From MFZZ01 sp964610165 (GTDB lineage: Bacteria > Patescibacteriota > Microgenomatia > UBA1406 > GWC2-37-13), in contig CAZSUZ010000002.1 in the NCBI GenBank assembly GCA_964610165.1, positions 1-64,000 on the forward strand: DNA of 64,000 nt. The letters are read 5' to 3'. The notes beneath the pieces were generated by a model. It was not told the DNA's origin, searched no databases, and saw nothing but the letters and a program-made list of their open reading frames with translations. Both the position numbers and the translations under genes were made by a program. How positions within the stretch are numbered: position 1 is the stretch's first letter; every line of letters starts with the position of its first letter. Of this stretch, positions 40,092 to 49,147 are shown piece by piece.

Positions 40092-41182
40092 AACGAATAG
40101 GCATAGATGCCCGTTTATATTTTCAAACAGGTGTAGGCGTTTATTTACGTAATTTAATTTATTTTTTACAACAAAATCTTCCCTCAGATTATGAATTTTA
40201 TATATATGTCTTGCAAAAAGATAGTTACCAAATACAATTTAATTCTTCTCAATTAATTAAACGAGAAGTAACTTCTCATTGGCATTCTTTTTCAGAACAA
40301 ACGACATTTTTATCCATACTTAATAACGATAAATTAGATTTGATGCATTTTACTTATTTCAGTTACCCAGTTTTATATAGTAAAAAATTTATATCTACAA
40401 TTCATGATATAACTCCACTTATTCATAAAACAGGGCGTGCATCTACATTGAATCCATTATTTTATGAATTAAAGTATCAATCTTTTAAATTTGTATTACA
40501 GCAACAAATAAAACATTCATCTGTAGTAATAACCCCAACAGAAACGGTAAAAAAACAAGTAATTGATATGTATGGAAAAAAATATGCAAACAAAATTATT
40601 CCTATATATGAAGGAATAAATGTTGAAATGGAACATTTAAAAGGGAATACAGCATTAAAATCGAAATTTGCTAAGCCTTTTTTTCTTTATATTGGTAATT
40701 TTTATCCGCATAAAAATGTTGAAACCCTTATTTCTGCATTTAAAAATATAAATACAGATACAGAGTTGGTGTTAGTTGGACCAGCTAATTATTTTTCAAG
40801 TAGGTTAGAAAATAAATGTAAAGAAAAAAATATGAGTAATATTCGTTTTTATCATGCTGGTTCCAATGAAGATTTAGTTTTCTTCTATAAAAATGCAATT
40901 GCACTAATTAATCCGTCTATTTCAGAAGGATTTGGGCTACCTCTCGTAGAGGCTGCTCATTTTAATTTACCAGTAATTGCCTCCGATATAGAAGTATTTC
41001 ATGAAGTATTAGGTTCTTATTTTATATCTTTCGATCCAAGTTCTATTGAAGAATTATCTACAATATTAAAAAATGTTATTAATAAACAACAAAAATTAAT
41101 TCCACCTCGCACAAAAGAAACTATTTCTTTTAAAAACATGACAGAAGAGATTTTGCAAATTTATAAGAATTTGCTAAAATAG
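40088..41182 (+). CDS. GT4 glycosyltransferase
   Basis: A 364-residue GT-B fold enzyme: GIDARLYFQTGVGVYLRNL, ISTIHDITPLIHKTGRA, FFLYIGNFYPHKNVETLISA and the donor-binding NPSISEGFGLPLVEAAHFNL with Glu in the E-x7-E motif. It adds a sugar (often mannose) to a growing surface chain. Coupled to the upstream GT2 gene by a 4-base overlap. Confidence 0.88.
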   Translation: MKRIGIDARLYFQTGVGVYLRNLIYFLQQNLPSDYEFYIYVLQKDSYQIQFNSSQLIKREVTSHWHSFSEQTTFLSILNNDKLDLMHFTYFSYPVLYSKKFISTIHDITPLIHKTGRASTLNPLFYELKYQSFKFVLQQQIKHSSVVITPTETVKKQVIDMYGKKYANKIIPIYEGINVEMEHLKGNTALKSKFAKPFFLYIGNFYPHKNVETLISAFKNINTDTELVLVGPANYFSSRLENKCKEKNMSNIRFYHAGSNEDLVFFYKNAIALINPSISEGFGLPLVEAAHFNLPVIASDIEVFHEVLGSYFISFDPSSIEELSTILKNVINKQQKLIPPRTKETISFKNMTEEILQIYKNLLK

Positions 41183-41292
41183 TAATTCTTATTTTTTAAG
41201 TAAAAAATATAAGTATATTTTTGTTTCGAAATAAATCACTCGATAGTTGATGTATAGGATAGTGTGTATATTTATTTGCATAGTATCTTATA

Positions 41293-41325
41293 CCATCAGC
41301 TTATTAGAGTGATGGACTTGAAGTC
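41293..41325 (+). promoter_or_regulatory. Leader hairpins before the 37-residue peptide gene
   Basis: CCATCA (41293-41298) pairs with TGATGG (41310-41315), followed by the palindrome GACTTGAAGTC (41315-41325), just upstream of the AAAGGAGGTGAG site (41332-41343). It suggests a folded 5' leader for this tiny gene. Confidence 0.4.
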
Positions 41326-41347
41326 TTACCGAAAGGAGGTGAGACTC

Positions 41348-41461
41348 ATGTTAAATACATTGTTTGCGCGAAATGCAAACGTATGGCGTATCGCCTTTGC
41401 AGTTGGTACGTTAGCTATGTTTGTGATCAGCGCAGGCGCTCCCCATGGCTATGGGGGGTAG
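41348..41461 (+). CDS. 37-residue hydrophobic peptide with very strong ribosome-binding site
   Basis: Starts MLNTLFARNANVWRIAF, continues with a hydrophobic helix (residues about 13-31) and ends GAPHGYGG. AAAGGAGGTGAG at 41332-41343 is an almost perfect complement of the 16S rRNA tail, the strongest in the window. The gene is framed by hairpins in the leader and two more after the stop, and the whole 200-base segment is far richer in G+C than the genes around it. The peptide could be an inserted membrane peptide, a secreted product with a signal-like segment and a short Gly-rich end, a toxin or a regulatory leader peptide. A longer in-frame start at 41264 exists but lacks any signal. It lies inside the exopolysaccharide cluster. 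Confidence 0.6.
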   Translation: MLNTLFARNANVWRIAFAVGTLAMFVISAGAPHGYGG

Positions 41462-41466
41462 TAACT

Positions 41467-41520
41467 GACCTCTTTGGAGGTCGTATTATGATCGAGAGGT
41501 GGTAACTCCACCTCTCGATC
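41467..41520 (+). terminator. Tandem hairpins after the peptide gene
   Basis: Hairpin A: GACCTC (41467-41472), TTTG, GAGGTC (41477-41482). Hairpin B: GATCGAGAGGTGG (41490-41502), TAACT, CCACCTCTCGATC (41508-41520), a perfect 13-bp stem followed by CCTTTCTTTC. Hairpin B is probably the terminator. Hairpin A could regulate it. Confidence 0.65.
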
Positions 41521-41549
41521 CCTTTCTTTCAAGATAGTATATTACGGTA

Positions 41550-41555
41550 TATAAT
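41550..41555 (+). promoter_or_regulatory. -10 box giving a leaderless mRNA for the 41562 gene
   Basis: TATAAT ends 6 bases before the ATG at 41562. It restarts transcription after the hairpins that follow the peptide gene. Confidence 0.55.
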
Positions 41556-41561
41556 AGTTAG

Positions 41562-42656
41562 ATGAAAATAGCTATTGTGTATGATTGGATAGATAAATGG
41601 GGTGGAGTAGAACGCCTATTACTTACGTTACATGAGCAATACCCAGATGCTGACTGGTATACCTCCTACTATGATCAAAAGTCCGCTGTATGGGCTAAAA
41701 ATCTGCGCATTAAGACATCATTCATTCAAAAGTTACCAGCGTTTATTAGAAATAGCAGATTATTATCATTCATTTTGTATCCATATGCGTTTGAAAGCTT
41801 TAATTTAAATGAATATGATTTGGTAGTTTCTGTTACTTCATCATTTGCAAAAGGTGTTATAACAAAACCACAGACAAAACATATTTGTTATCTACTTACT
41901 CCAACAAGATATTTATGGGGAATGACAGATGTGTATCTTTCAAAGTGGAAACAAATAATTTTTGCACCATTATTAAAAAAACTGAGAAAGTGGGATTATA
42001 TTGCAGCTCAAAGACCAGATGTTATTCTTACTTTATCAAAACATGTTGCCAACAGATGTCTTAATTATTATAAACGAGAAGCTAAGGTCGTGTATCCGCC
42101 TTTTGATATACAATACTGGGATGAAATAAAAAAGAGTATACCTGTTATAAAAGAAAGATCTGATTATTATCTTGTTGTTTCCAGACTGGAATATTATAAA
42201 AAAGTAAATCTGCTTATAGATTTATTTAATCAACGGGGAGATAAACTTATAATCGTTGGTACAGGAAGTCAAAAATTAAAATTACAACAAAAAGCAAATA
42301 ACAATATCTTTTTTAAAGAAAATTTGTCAGATAAGGAATTAGCGCAATTATATATTCGTGCAAAAGCACTGATTATGCCTCAAGAAGAAGATTTTGGATA
42401 CGTTTCCTTAGAAGCTCAGTTTTTTGGATGTCCAGTCATTGCGTATAAAGAAAGTGGAGTTTCAGAAACTCTGGATAAGACAAATGATAGTCGATTGGTA
42501 GATACTCAATCTATAGCATCATTTCAACATGAGCTTGAAAGATTCGAGGCTGTTGCTTACAATGTAGACAAGAGACAGAGAATACATAAAGAGCATTTTG
42601 AACAATTCTCTCAATCACATTTTATTAATACATTATTAAAACTAACTAATACCTAA
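41562..42656 (+). CDS. GT4 glycosyltransferase (mannosyltransferase-like)
   Basis: A 364-residue GT-B enzyme: IVYDWIDKWGGVERLLLTLH, SSFAKGVITKPQTKHICYLL, TPTRYLWG, and the C-terminal QEEDFGYVSLEAQFFGCPVI with AYKESG. This pattern is common in WbaZ-like mannosyltransferases. manC follows after 2 bases, so GDP-mannose as donor is plausible. Confidence 0.87.
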   Translation: MKIAIVYDWIDKWGGVERLLLTLHEQYPDADWYTSYYDQKSAVWAKNLRIKTSFIQKLPAFIRNSRLLSFILYPYAFESFNLNEYDLVVSVTSSFAKGVITKPQTKHICYLLTPTRYLWGMTDVYLSKWKQIIFAPLLKKLRKWDYIAAQRPDVILTLSKHVANRCLNYYKREAKVVYPPFDIQYWDEIKKSIPVIKERSDYYLVVSRLEYYKKVNLLIDLFNQRGDKLIIVGTGSQKLKLQQKANNNIFFKENLSDKELAQLYIRAKALIMPQEEDFGYVSLEAQFFGCPVIAYKESGVSETLDKTNDSRLVDTQSIASFQHELERFEAVAYNVDKRQRIHKEHFEQFSQSHFINTLLKLTNT

Positions 42657-42658
42657 CT

Positions 42659-43741
42659 ATGAAAGCAGTAATATTTGCAGGGGGAGTCGGCACTAGACTC
42701 TGGCCTTTATCTCGTAAAAAATCTCCAAAACAATTTGAAAAAGTTGTAGGCGATAAGTCTACATTACAACTCGCAGCAGAAAAATTATTTCCAGAATTTA
42801 AAGAAGAAGATATTTATGTCTCAACGGGAACTAGTTATGTAAATTTAGTTAAAGATCAACTGCCTTTTATTCCACATGAAAACATAATTGCCGAGCCAGC
42901 AAAACGTGATGTTGGTCCAGCAGTTGCATTGGTTATGGGGTATTTAGCAAAAAAATTTCCTAATGAACCAGTCATTATTTTATGGAGTGATCATTTAGTA
43001 AAAAGAATTGATGAATTTAAGCAGATTATTTTGGAATCGAGCAAAATTATTGAGCATGATCATGAACGAATTATTTTTATTGGACAAAAACCTCGTTTTG
43101 CTTCAGAAAACTTAGGATGGATAGAAACAGGTGATGTTGTAAAAGAATCTGGCGTAATGTTTAGATCGTTTGAAGGGTTTAAATATAGACCAGATAAAGT
43201 AACAGCAGAAGCTTACTTTCATGATAAAAAATATTGTTGGAATTTAGGATATTTTGTTTCCACTCCTAAATATATAACTGGATTATTTCAAAGATATACA
43301 CCAGCAATTTATGATGTCATAGAAAAAATTACAAACTTTTCCACATTTGCAGAATTTACTGAAAATTTAATGAAGTATTATCCAGAAATGCCGGAAATAA
43401 GTTTTGACAATGCAATACTTGAGCAGATGGATAAGAAAAATGCATATGTTGTAATGGAAGATATTGGCTGGAGTGATGTTGGTGCATGGGAAGCTTTAAA
43501 AGAGGCATTAGAAGAACAACGTCAAGACAATATTATTAAAGGAAAAGTATTACTTGAAACTTCTGAAGATAATCTTGTATACAATTATGAAGACACAAAA
43601 TTAATTGTTGGTGTGGATCTTAAAGATTTGCTGGTTGTAAATACAGGAGATGTTATTCTTGTAGCAAAGAAATCTTCGGTACAACGTATTAAAAAATTAG
43701 TTGAAGGTTTTCAGGGTACTGAAAATGAACACCTAACGTAA
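42659..43741 (+). CDS. manC: Mannose-1-phosphate guanylyltransferase
   Basis: A 360-residue nucleotidyltransferase: FAGGVGTRLWPLSRKKSPKQ, ENIIAEPAKRDVGPAVALVM, ILWSDHLV and DIGWSDVGAWEAL are typical. It makes GDP-mannose from mannose-1-P and GTP. The C-terminal isomerase domain of bifunctional ManC/AlgA is absent, so mannose-6-P must come from elsewhere. Confidence 0.93.
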   Translation: MKAVIFAGGVGTRLWPLSRKKSPKQFEKVVGDKSTLQLAAEKLFPEFKEEDIYVSTGTSYVNLVKDQLPFIPHENIIAEPAKRDVGPAVALVMGYLAKKFPNEPVIILWSDHLVKRIDEFKQIILESSKIIEHDHERIIFIGQKPRFASENLGWIETGDVVKESGVMFRSFEGFKYRPDKVTAEAYFHDKKYCWNLGYFVSTPKYITGLFQRYTPAIYDVIEKITNFSTFAEFTENLMKYYPEMPEISFDNAILEQMDKKNAYVVMEDIGWSDVGAWEALKEALEEQRQDNIIKGKVLLETSEDNLVYNYEDTKLIVGVDLKDLLVVNTGDVILVAKKSSVQRIKKLVEGFQGTENEHLT

Positions 43742-43768
43742 CACTATTATTTTATTGATTTTAACTCC

Positions 43769-44440
43769 ATGACTCAGAAATCATCTTTATTTAGCGGAGA
43801 ACTTTATAATCAAACTATTAAAAGATTAATGGATGTAGTATTGTCTCTTATTCTACTTGTTATTTTTATTATTCCAGCAGTTATTGTTGCAGTTTTTATT
43901 AAAATATCTTCCAAAGGTCCTATTTTTGCAGATGTGCCAGCGCGTATTGGTGAACATGGGAAAAAGTTTAAAATGTATAAGTTTCGATCAATGATTGAAA
44001 ATGCTCATGTTTTGTTAACAACTGATCCAAGTTTTAAACAATTATACGAAGAGTATAAAAAAGGAAGTTACAAATTATATAATGATCCACGCGTAACCTC
44101 AGTTGGAAGATTTATTCGCAAACATTCACTTGATGAAATTCCACAAATTATAAATGTACTTAAAGGAGATATGAGTATTATAGGACCTCGAGCATATTAT
44201 CCAGATGAGCTAAAAGAACAACAAAAAAAATTCCCTCATGCTCAAAATTTGGTAGATAAAGTATTATCTGTAAAACCGGGTATTACAGGTTTGTGGCAAG
44301 TCTCTGGAAGATCTGAAATTAATTTTGGTGAGCGTATTGTTATTGATGCACAATATGTAGACAAATTATCTTTAAAAAACGATATAATTATTATTCTTAA
44401 AACTCCTTATGTCATGTTGACAGGTAAAGGAGCTGTATGA
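43769..44440 (+). CDS. Polyprenyl-phosphate sugar-phosphate transferase (PglC/WcaJ-like)
   Basis: A 223-residue bacterial sugar transferase with one N-terminal membrane helix (about 20-43), KFKMYKFRSMIENAH, HSLDEIPQIINVLKGDMSII, GPRAYYPDEL and KPGITGLWQVSGRSE. It moves a sugar 1-phosphate from a UDP-sugar to undecaprenyl phosphate, initiating a repeat unit. The minimal PglC-like form lacks the extra membrane domain of WcaJ. It ends with TGA. Confidence 0.9.
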   Translation: MTQKSSLFSGELYNQTIKRLMDVVLSLILLVIFIIPAVIVAVFIKISSKGPIFADVPARIGEHGKKFKMYKFRSMIENAHVLLTTDPSFKQLYEEYKKGSYKLYNDPRVTSVGRFIRKHSLDEIPQIINVLKGDMSIIGPRAYYPDELKEQQKKFPHAQNLVDKVLSVKPGITGLWQVSGRSEINFGERIVIDAQYVDKLSLKNDIIIILKTPYVMLTGKGAV

Positions 44441-44471
44441 GATAGTAAAGTAATTAATTTATTTTTTAACT

Positions 44472-46355
44472 ATGTATAAATTTTCATCATCATTTTCAGC
44501 AAAAAAAACAAAAAAATTTAAATTCGCATTTAACAAGAAAGTAGTACTTGGTATTAGTATATTTTTAGTGGTTTTTGGTATCGCAGCATACTTTCTCGCA
44601 ATTCAACCAGCAATGCGTATTCGTGCTAAAGGATTGGAAGTTGTTGCTGAAGCAAGAAAGTTACAAACTACTGTAAAAGCAAACGATATTGATTTATTAA
44701 GAACAGACATAGATAACATGGCAGTAAAATATGCTGAATTTGAAAAAGAAGCAAAATCTGTGTACTGGGCATCTTTTATACCGTATGTTAATGATTTCAA
44801 AAGTGGTGTAGAGGCTGGCCGTTATATGCTTGTTGCAGGAGATGAGGCAATTGAAGCAATTTATCCCTATGCAGATCTGATTGGACTAAAAAAAGGTGAA
44901 CAAAATTTTTATGAAAAATCAGCAGAAGAAAGGCTTCAAACTGCAGTGTTAACGCTGGATAAAATGTTAGAACGTATTGATGTTGTTGCTCAAAATATTG
45001 AAGAGGCTGAGAAGAGAATTGAAAGTATTGATCCAAATAGATATCCAACAAAAATTGGTAATACAGAAGTTAGATCAAATATTCAGGATGCAAAAAATCA
45101 GTTTGAAGGAATGGCAACATTATTTGTAGATGCAAAACCATTTTTAAAACAATTACCAGCAATTTTAGGAGCAGAAGAGGAAAAAAATTACCTTATTCTT
45201 TTTCAAAACACAGCTGAACGACGTGCAACTGGAGGTTTTTACACTTTTTATGCTGTATTTAATATCAACAAAGGAAAGATTGAAATTAAAGACTCAAGTG
45301 ATATTTACGATTTAGATAACTCAATTGCAAATCATCCAAAAGCTCCAGAAAAAATTCTTGCATATCATAAGAATGTAAATCAATTCTTCCTTCGAGATAG
45401 TAATTTATCCCCAGATTTTGTTGAATCAGTAAAGTTATTTAATTCGTTATATGAAGATGCTGGTCGAGCAATTGATTATGACGGTATTATTACTATGGAT
45501 TCAAAAGTACTTGTTGACATGTTGAAAATTTTTGGAGATACACAAGTTGATGGTATTAATTTTTCAGCTAACGAAGATGAAAGATGTGATTGTCCACAGG
45601 TTATTTATACATTATTTGATATCGTAGATAGACCAGTTAATTATGTAAAAGTAGATAGAAAAAGAGTTTTGGGAAATTTAATGTTAGAACTTTTTTATAA
45701 AGCTATTGGATTCTCTCCATCTAAATATTGGGGACAACTTGCACAAACAATGTTTCAAAACTTAGATGAGAAACATATGTTGCTTTACTTTACAGATAAA
45801 GAAACACAAAAAGCTGTAGAAGCATTAAACTATGCAGGACGTATTCGTGAATATGAAGGTGATTATCTTCATATCAATAATGTAAATTTTGCTGGTGCAA
45901 AATCTAATATGTTTATTGATGAAGAAATTACTTCAGAAACAATATTTGAAAATGGTGTCGCCAAAAGAACAGTTACAATTAAATTTAAAAATCCTTACGA
46001 ACATTCTGACTGTAACTTAGAAAGAGGTGGACTTTGTTTGAATGCAACACTGCGAAACTGGATTAGATTTTATGTGCCAGAAGGGTCAGAACTAGTAGAA
46101 TTTAAAGGTTCTCAAACTAAAGTTTTAACTTATGATGAATTGGGAAAAACAGTTTATGAAGGTTTTATGACTGTAAATCCAAAGGGCCAGGCAGAGGTAA
46201 CTGTTGAATATACATTACCAAATTCAATAACTGAAAAAGATTATAAACTTCTTATTCAAAAACAGCCAGGTGTAGAAAATCAAACACTTGATGTAGAAGT
46301 CGGTGGTAAAAATATGTTTGAAGGACCATTCAATACCGATAAAGAGGTCAAATAA
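44472..46355 (+). CDS. DUF4012 membrane-anchored exoprotein
   Basis: A 627-residue protein with a basic N-terminus, one membrane helix (about 24-44) and a large outer domain. The core NYLILFQNTAERRATGGFY motif is the hallmark of DUF4012, a family frequent in candidate-phyla and some Gram-positive surface-polysaccharide clusters. Several helical segments (about 45-240) precede it. Function is not established, and involvement in polymer attachment or cell-surface assembly is inferred from its place after the sugar transferase. It has CDCPQ and SDCNLERGGLC cysteine segments that could form disulfides. Confidence 0.82.
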   Translation: MYKFSSSFSAKKTKKFKFAFNKKVVLGISIFLVVFGIAAYFLAIQPAMRIRAKGLEVVAEARKLQTTVKANDIDLLRTDIDNMAVKYAEFEKEAKSVYWASFIPYVNDFKSGVEAGRYMLVAGDEAIEAIYPYADLIGLKKGEQNFYEKSAEERLQTAVLTLDKMLERIDVVAQNIEEAEKRIESIDPNRYPTKIGNTEVRSNIQDAKNQFEGMATLFVDAKPFLKQLPAILGAEEEKNYLILFQNTAERRATGGFYTFYAVFNINKGKIEIKDSSDIYDLDNSIANHPKAPEKILAYHKNVNQFFLRDSNLSPDFVESVKLFNSLYEDAGRAIDYDGIITMDSKVLVDMLKIFGDTQVDGINFSANEDERCDCPQVIYTLFDIVDRPVNYVKVDRKRVLGNLMLELFYKAIGFSPSKYWGQLAQTMFQNLDEKHMLLYFTDKETQKAVEALNYAGRIREYEGDYLHINNVNFAGAKSNMFIDEEITSETIFENGVAKRTVTIKFKNPYEHSDCNLERGGLCLNATLRNWIRFYVPEGSELVEFKGSQTKVLTYDELGKTVYEGFMTVNPKGQAEVTVEYTLPNSITEKDYKLLIQKQPGVENQTLDVEVGGKNMFEGPFNTDKEVK

Positions 46356-46356
46356 T

Positions 46357-46884
46357 ATGCCCAATATTCAAAAAGTTGAAGGGTTTGTATTAAAGAAGAA
46401 AACACTTCTTGAAAAAGATCTTTTAGTTACACTTTTTACAAATGAGTTTGGAAAAGTAACTGCGATTGCAAAAGGTGCTAGGTCTATAACTTCTCGTCGT
46501 GCTGCACATCTGCAAACTGGTAATTTAATTAATGCACAACTTTCAGATAGTCATGATCGAATGTATGTACAATCTTCCGAATTACTTTCTGGTTTTATGC
46601 AGCTTCGTACAGAACAAAAGTTGAATACCCTATATTTATACTTATATATTATTGATAAATTGTTGCCGGAAAAAGTTGAAGAACATAAACTATACAACGT
46701 TACTAAACGTTTTTTTATCGCATTATCTAAAGATGAAGAGAAACCCTCATCTATTTTGCATAATTCTCTTCAACAAATGTTAGGTCATCTCGGATATCTG
46801 GAGGGGAATCATACGTTATCTGAATTATTAGAAATAGTTGAAAATAATATAGAGGAAAAGCTACCTCGGCATGTTATAATTTAG
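46357..46884 (+). CDS. recO: DNA repair protein RecO, short form
   Basis: A 175-residue protein. The N-terminal OB domain is clear (VEGFVLKKKTLLEKDLLVTL, FGKVTAIAKGARS). The C-terminal helical domain is shortened, and the zinc-finger cysteines of longer RecO proteins (~240 residues) are missing. It would load RecA with RecF/RecR in gap repair. An upstream start inside the DUF4012 gene is rejected, and MPNIQKVEGF one base after that stop is used. Confidence 0.8.
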   Translation: MPNIQKVEGFVLKKKTLLEKDLLVTLFTNEFGKVTAIAKGARSITSRRAAHLQTGNLINAQLSDSHDRMYVQSSELLSGFMQLRTEQKLNTLYLYLYIIDKLLPEKVEEHKLYNVTKRFFIALSKDEEKPSSILHNSLQQMLGHLGYLEGNHTLSELLEIVENNIEEKLPRHVII

Positions 46885-46929
46885 CATAATGGCTTTTTAT
46901 AACCTATTATTTAGTATATTAATATAATC

Positions 46930-48300
46930 ATGGAAGAAATTGTTTCACTAGCAAAAAGAAGAGGATTTATTTATCCAACATCAGAAATTTATGGTGGTCT
47001 TGCAAACGCTTACGATTATGGTCCATTAGGTGTAGAACTTCTTCGTAATATAAAAGCTCTTTGGTGGAAACGATTTATTCATCAAAGACGTGATATGGTT
47101 GGTATAGACACACAAATTATTCTTCACCCAAAAACGTGGGAAGCCTCTGGGCATGTGGGTGGGTTTAGTGAAGCAGTTGTTGAAGATGTAAAAACACAAA
47201 AAAGATATAGAGCTGATCACTTAATTGAATCTTGGATTCAAGGCAAAGAAGAATTTAAAGATTTAGTTATTGAAACAATGACCATTGATCAAATGGGGGC
47301 ATTTATAAAAGAACATAAAATAAAAAGTCCAGTTGGAAATGCGTTAGGAGATATAAAACGGTTTGATTTATTAATGGCATCTCACTTGGGTACAATTGAA
47401 GGTGAAAAAGATGAAGTTTATCTTCGTGGAGAAACAGCACAAGGAATTTTTAGTAATTTCAAAAATATTTTAGATACAACAAGAAGTAAATTACCCCTCG
47501 GAATTGGTCAAATAGGAAAGAGTTTTCGTAATGAAATTACGCTCGGTCAATTTATTTTTCGTACTTTTGAATTTGAACAGGCAGAAATAGAATATTTCTT
47601 TAATCCAAAACAAACAAATTGGGAAGATCTTATGAAAGAGTGGAAAAATGCTATGTGGCATTTTGTAACAAAAGATTTAGGTATTAAAGAAGAAAATTTA
47701 CGATGGAGACAACATACAGATCAGGAAAGAAGTCATTATAGTCGTGATACTTATGATTTAGACTATAAATTTCCATTTGGTTGGAAAGAATTATGGGGAA
47801 TTGCATATAGAACTGATTACGATTTGAGTCAGCATATGAAATTTTCTGGAACAGATCTTCAGTACACAGATCCATATACAATGGAAAAATTTGTTCCTCA
47901 TGTTATAGAACCAGCGGTAGGATTAAATAGAATGCTCCTTATGGTTATTGCAGATTCTATTGTACAAGAATCAGATAGAACAGTACTAAAACTGCCATAT
48001 AATCTTGCACCTTATTCTGTAGCAGTATTTCCACTTGTTTCAAATAAACCTGATATCATGAAGAAAGCAGAAGATGTTTTCGATTCAATAAAAGATATAT
48101 ATCCAACTTATTGGGATGATCGTTCAAATATTGGAAAAAGATATAAGTATCAAGATGAAATGGGAACACCATTTTGTATTACAATAGATTATCAAACATT
48201 AGAAGACAACACAGTTACAATTCGTGAACGGGATTCTATGAAACAAGATAGAATATCTGTAGATAAAGTAACAAACTATTTACAAGAGAAATTAATATAA
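46930..48300 (+). CDS. glyQS: Glycyl-tRNA synthetase, dimeric class II type
   Basis: A 456-residue single-chain synthetase: LAKRRGFIYPTSEIYGGLAN, YDYGPLGVELLRNIK, WEASGHVGGFSEAVVEDVK, LRGETAQGIFSNF, motif 2 around GQIGKSFRNEITLGQFIFRT and motif 3 EPAVGLNRMLLMVI. The C-terminal anticodon domain is complete (WDDRSNIGKRYKYQDEMGTP). It is the bacterial/eukaryotic alpha2 type, not the alpha2beta2 GlyQ/GlyS. TATATT lies 9 bases and TATAAT 1 base before the ATG. Confidence 0.95.
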   Translation: MEEIVSLAKRRGFIYPTSEIYGGLANAYDYGPLGVELLRNIKALWWKRFIHQRRDMVGIDTQIILHPKTWEASGHVGGFSEAVVEDVKTQKRYRADHLIESWIQGKEEFKDLVIETMTIDQMGAFIKEHKIKSPVGNALGDIKRFDLLMASHLGTIEGEKDEVYLRGETAQGIFSNFKNILDTTRSKLPLGIGQIGKSFRNEITLGQFIFRTFEFEQAEIEYFFNPKQTNWEDLMKEWKNAMWHFVTKDLGIKEENLRWRQHTDQERSHYSRDTYDLDYKFPFGWKELWGIAYRTDYDLSQHMKFSGTDLQYTDPYTMEKFVPHVIEPAVGLNRMLLMVIADSIVQESDRTVLKLPYNLAPYSVAVFPLVSNKPDIMKKAEDVFDSIKDIYPTYWDDRSNIGKRYKYQDEMGTPFCITIDYQTLEDNTVTIRERDSMKQDRISVDKVTNYLQEKLI

Positions 48301-48323
48301 ATTATTATTAATTTGTAACATTT

Positions 48324-48797
48324 ATGGAAAATCAAAAAAAACAATATATGATAGTTGGGGGAGTTATTCTATTATTAGTTGCAGCAATAGGTTTTATGAT
48401 GTTTAAAGGTGGAAATGCTGAAAAAGCTGCGAAAAAAGAAACTGTATTTGAACAGCCAGATAAAGAAATACCAACAGTAGATTCAACAGTAAAAGTTACA
48501 ATCGAAGGAAGAACTGAAGGAGTTATTACAGTTTCTGGTATTCCTGAAGGCACAACTGAAATAGAATATCAACTTACGTACAATAAAAAAAATCTTGTTG
48601 ATGGAGAAGGATTACAAGATGGTGTATTAGGAAGAATAAAAGTTAAAAATGAAAGTGAAGTATCAGAAGATGTAACGTTTGGTACTTGTTCCTCTGGTGT
48701 TTGTCGATATCATGATATCGATGGTCCAGTTACCGGATCATTCCTCTTTACAGGAAGCTACGGAAAAAAAATATTAGAACAGAAGTTTGATATATAA
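48324..48797 (+). CDS. Membrane-anchored exported protein of unknown function
   Basis: A 157-residue protein with one N-terminal helix (about 9-27, MIVGGVILLLVAAIGFMM) and an outer beta-rich part (VKVTIEGRTEGVITVSGIPE, YQLTYNKKNLVDGEG). Two cysteines in GTCSSGVCRYHD could form a disulfide. Its Ig-like look suggests an envelope role. Not assigned to a known family. Confidence 0.7.
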   Translation: MENQKKQYMIVGGVILLLVAAIGFMMFKGGNAEKAAKKETVFEQPDKEIPTVDSTVKVTIEGRTEGVITVSGIPEGTTEIEYQLTYNKKNLVDGEGLQDGVLGRIKVKNESEVSEDVTFGTCSSGVCRYHDIDGPVTGSFLFTGSYGKKILEQKFDI

Positions 48798-48872
48798 AAG
48801 ATAGTACTACATTTGTAGCTACACTAAAGTTAGTATTGAAGTATAATATGCGATTACTATTTTATTAATTAA

Positions 48873-48911
48873 ATGAGAAAGGTGGTGACAACTAAACAAT
48901 GCCAAATATAA
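48873..48911 (+). CDS. Possible 12-codon upstream frame overlapping rpsT
   Basis: ATG AGA AAG GTG GTG opens a frame of 12 residues (MRKVVTTKQCQI) that runs out of frame across the rpsT ATG at 48899 and stops at 48911. It may be chance, or a coupling peptide. The same bases hold the weak AAGGTGGTGA ribosome-binding site for rpsT. Confidence 0.2.
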   Translation: MRKVVTTKQCQI

Positions 48912-49147
48912 AATCAGCCCAAAAGAAAGATAAACAAGATGCAAAAAGAACAAAAAATAATCGCGCATATGAAAAGCAAATAGAGGATATAATGAATAAT
49001 GCACAGAAAGAAGTTAAAAGTGCAAACAAAGCTAAAATGATCAGCGAAGCATATAAAAAGATTGATAAAGCAGCTACAAAAGCTGTTATCCATCCAAATA
49101 AAGCAGCCAGATTAAAAAGTAGAGTTACTAGATTGCTTGCGAAATAA
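48899..49147 (+). CDS. rpsT: 30S ribosomal protein S20
   Basis: An 82-residue basic helical protein: MPNIKSAQKKDKQDAKRTKN, KAVIHPNKAARLKSRVTRLL. Normal size. A TATAAT box at 48842-48847 lies 50 bases upstream. Its TAA overlaps the next ATG by one base (TAATG), which couples a ribosomal gene to a pilus-type operon. Confidence 0.95.
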   Translation: MPNIKSAQKKDKQDAKRTKNNRAYEKQIEDIMNNAQKEVKSANKAKMISEAYKKIDKAATKAVIHPNKAARLKSRVTRLLAK

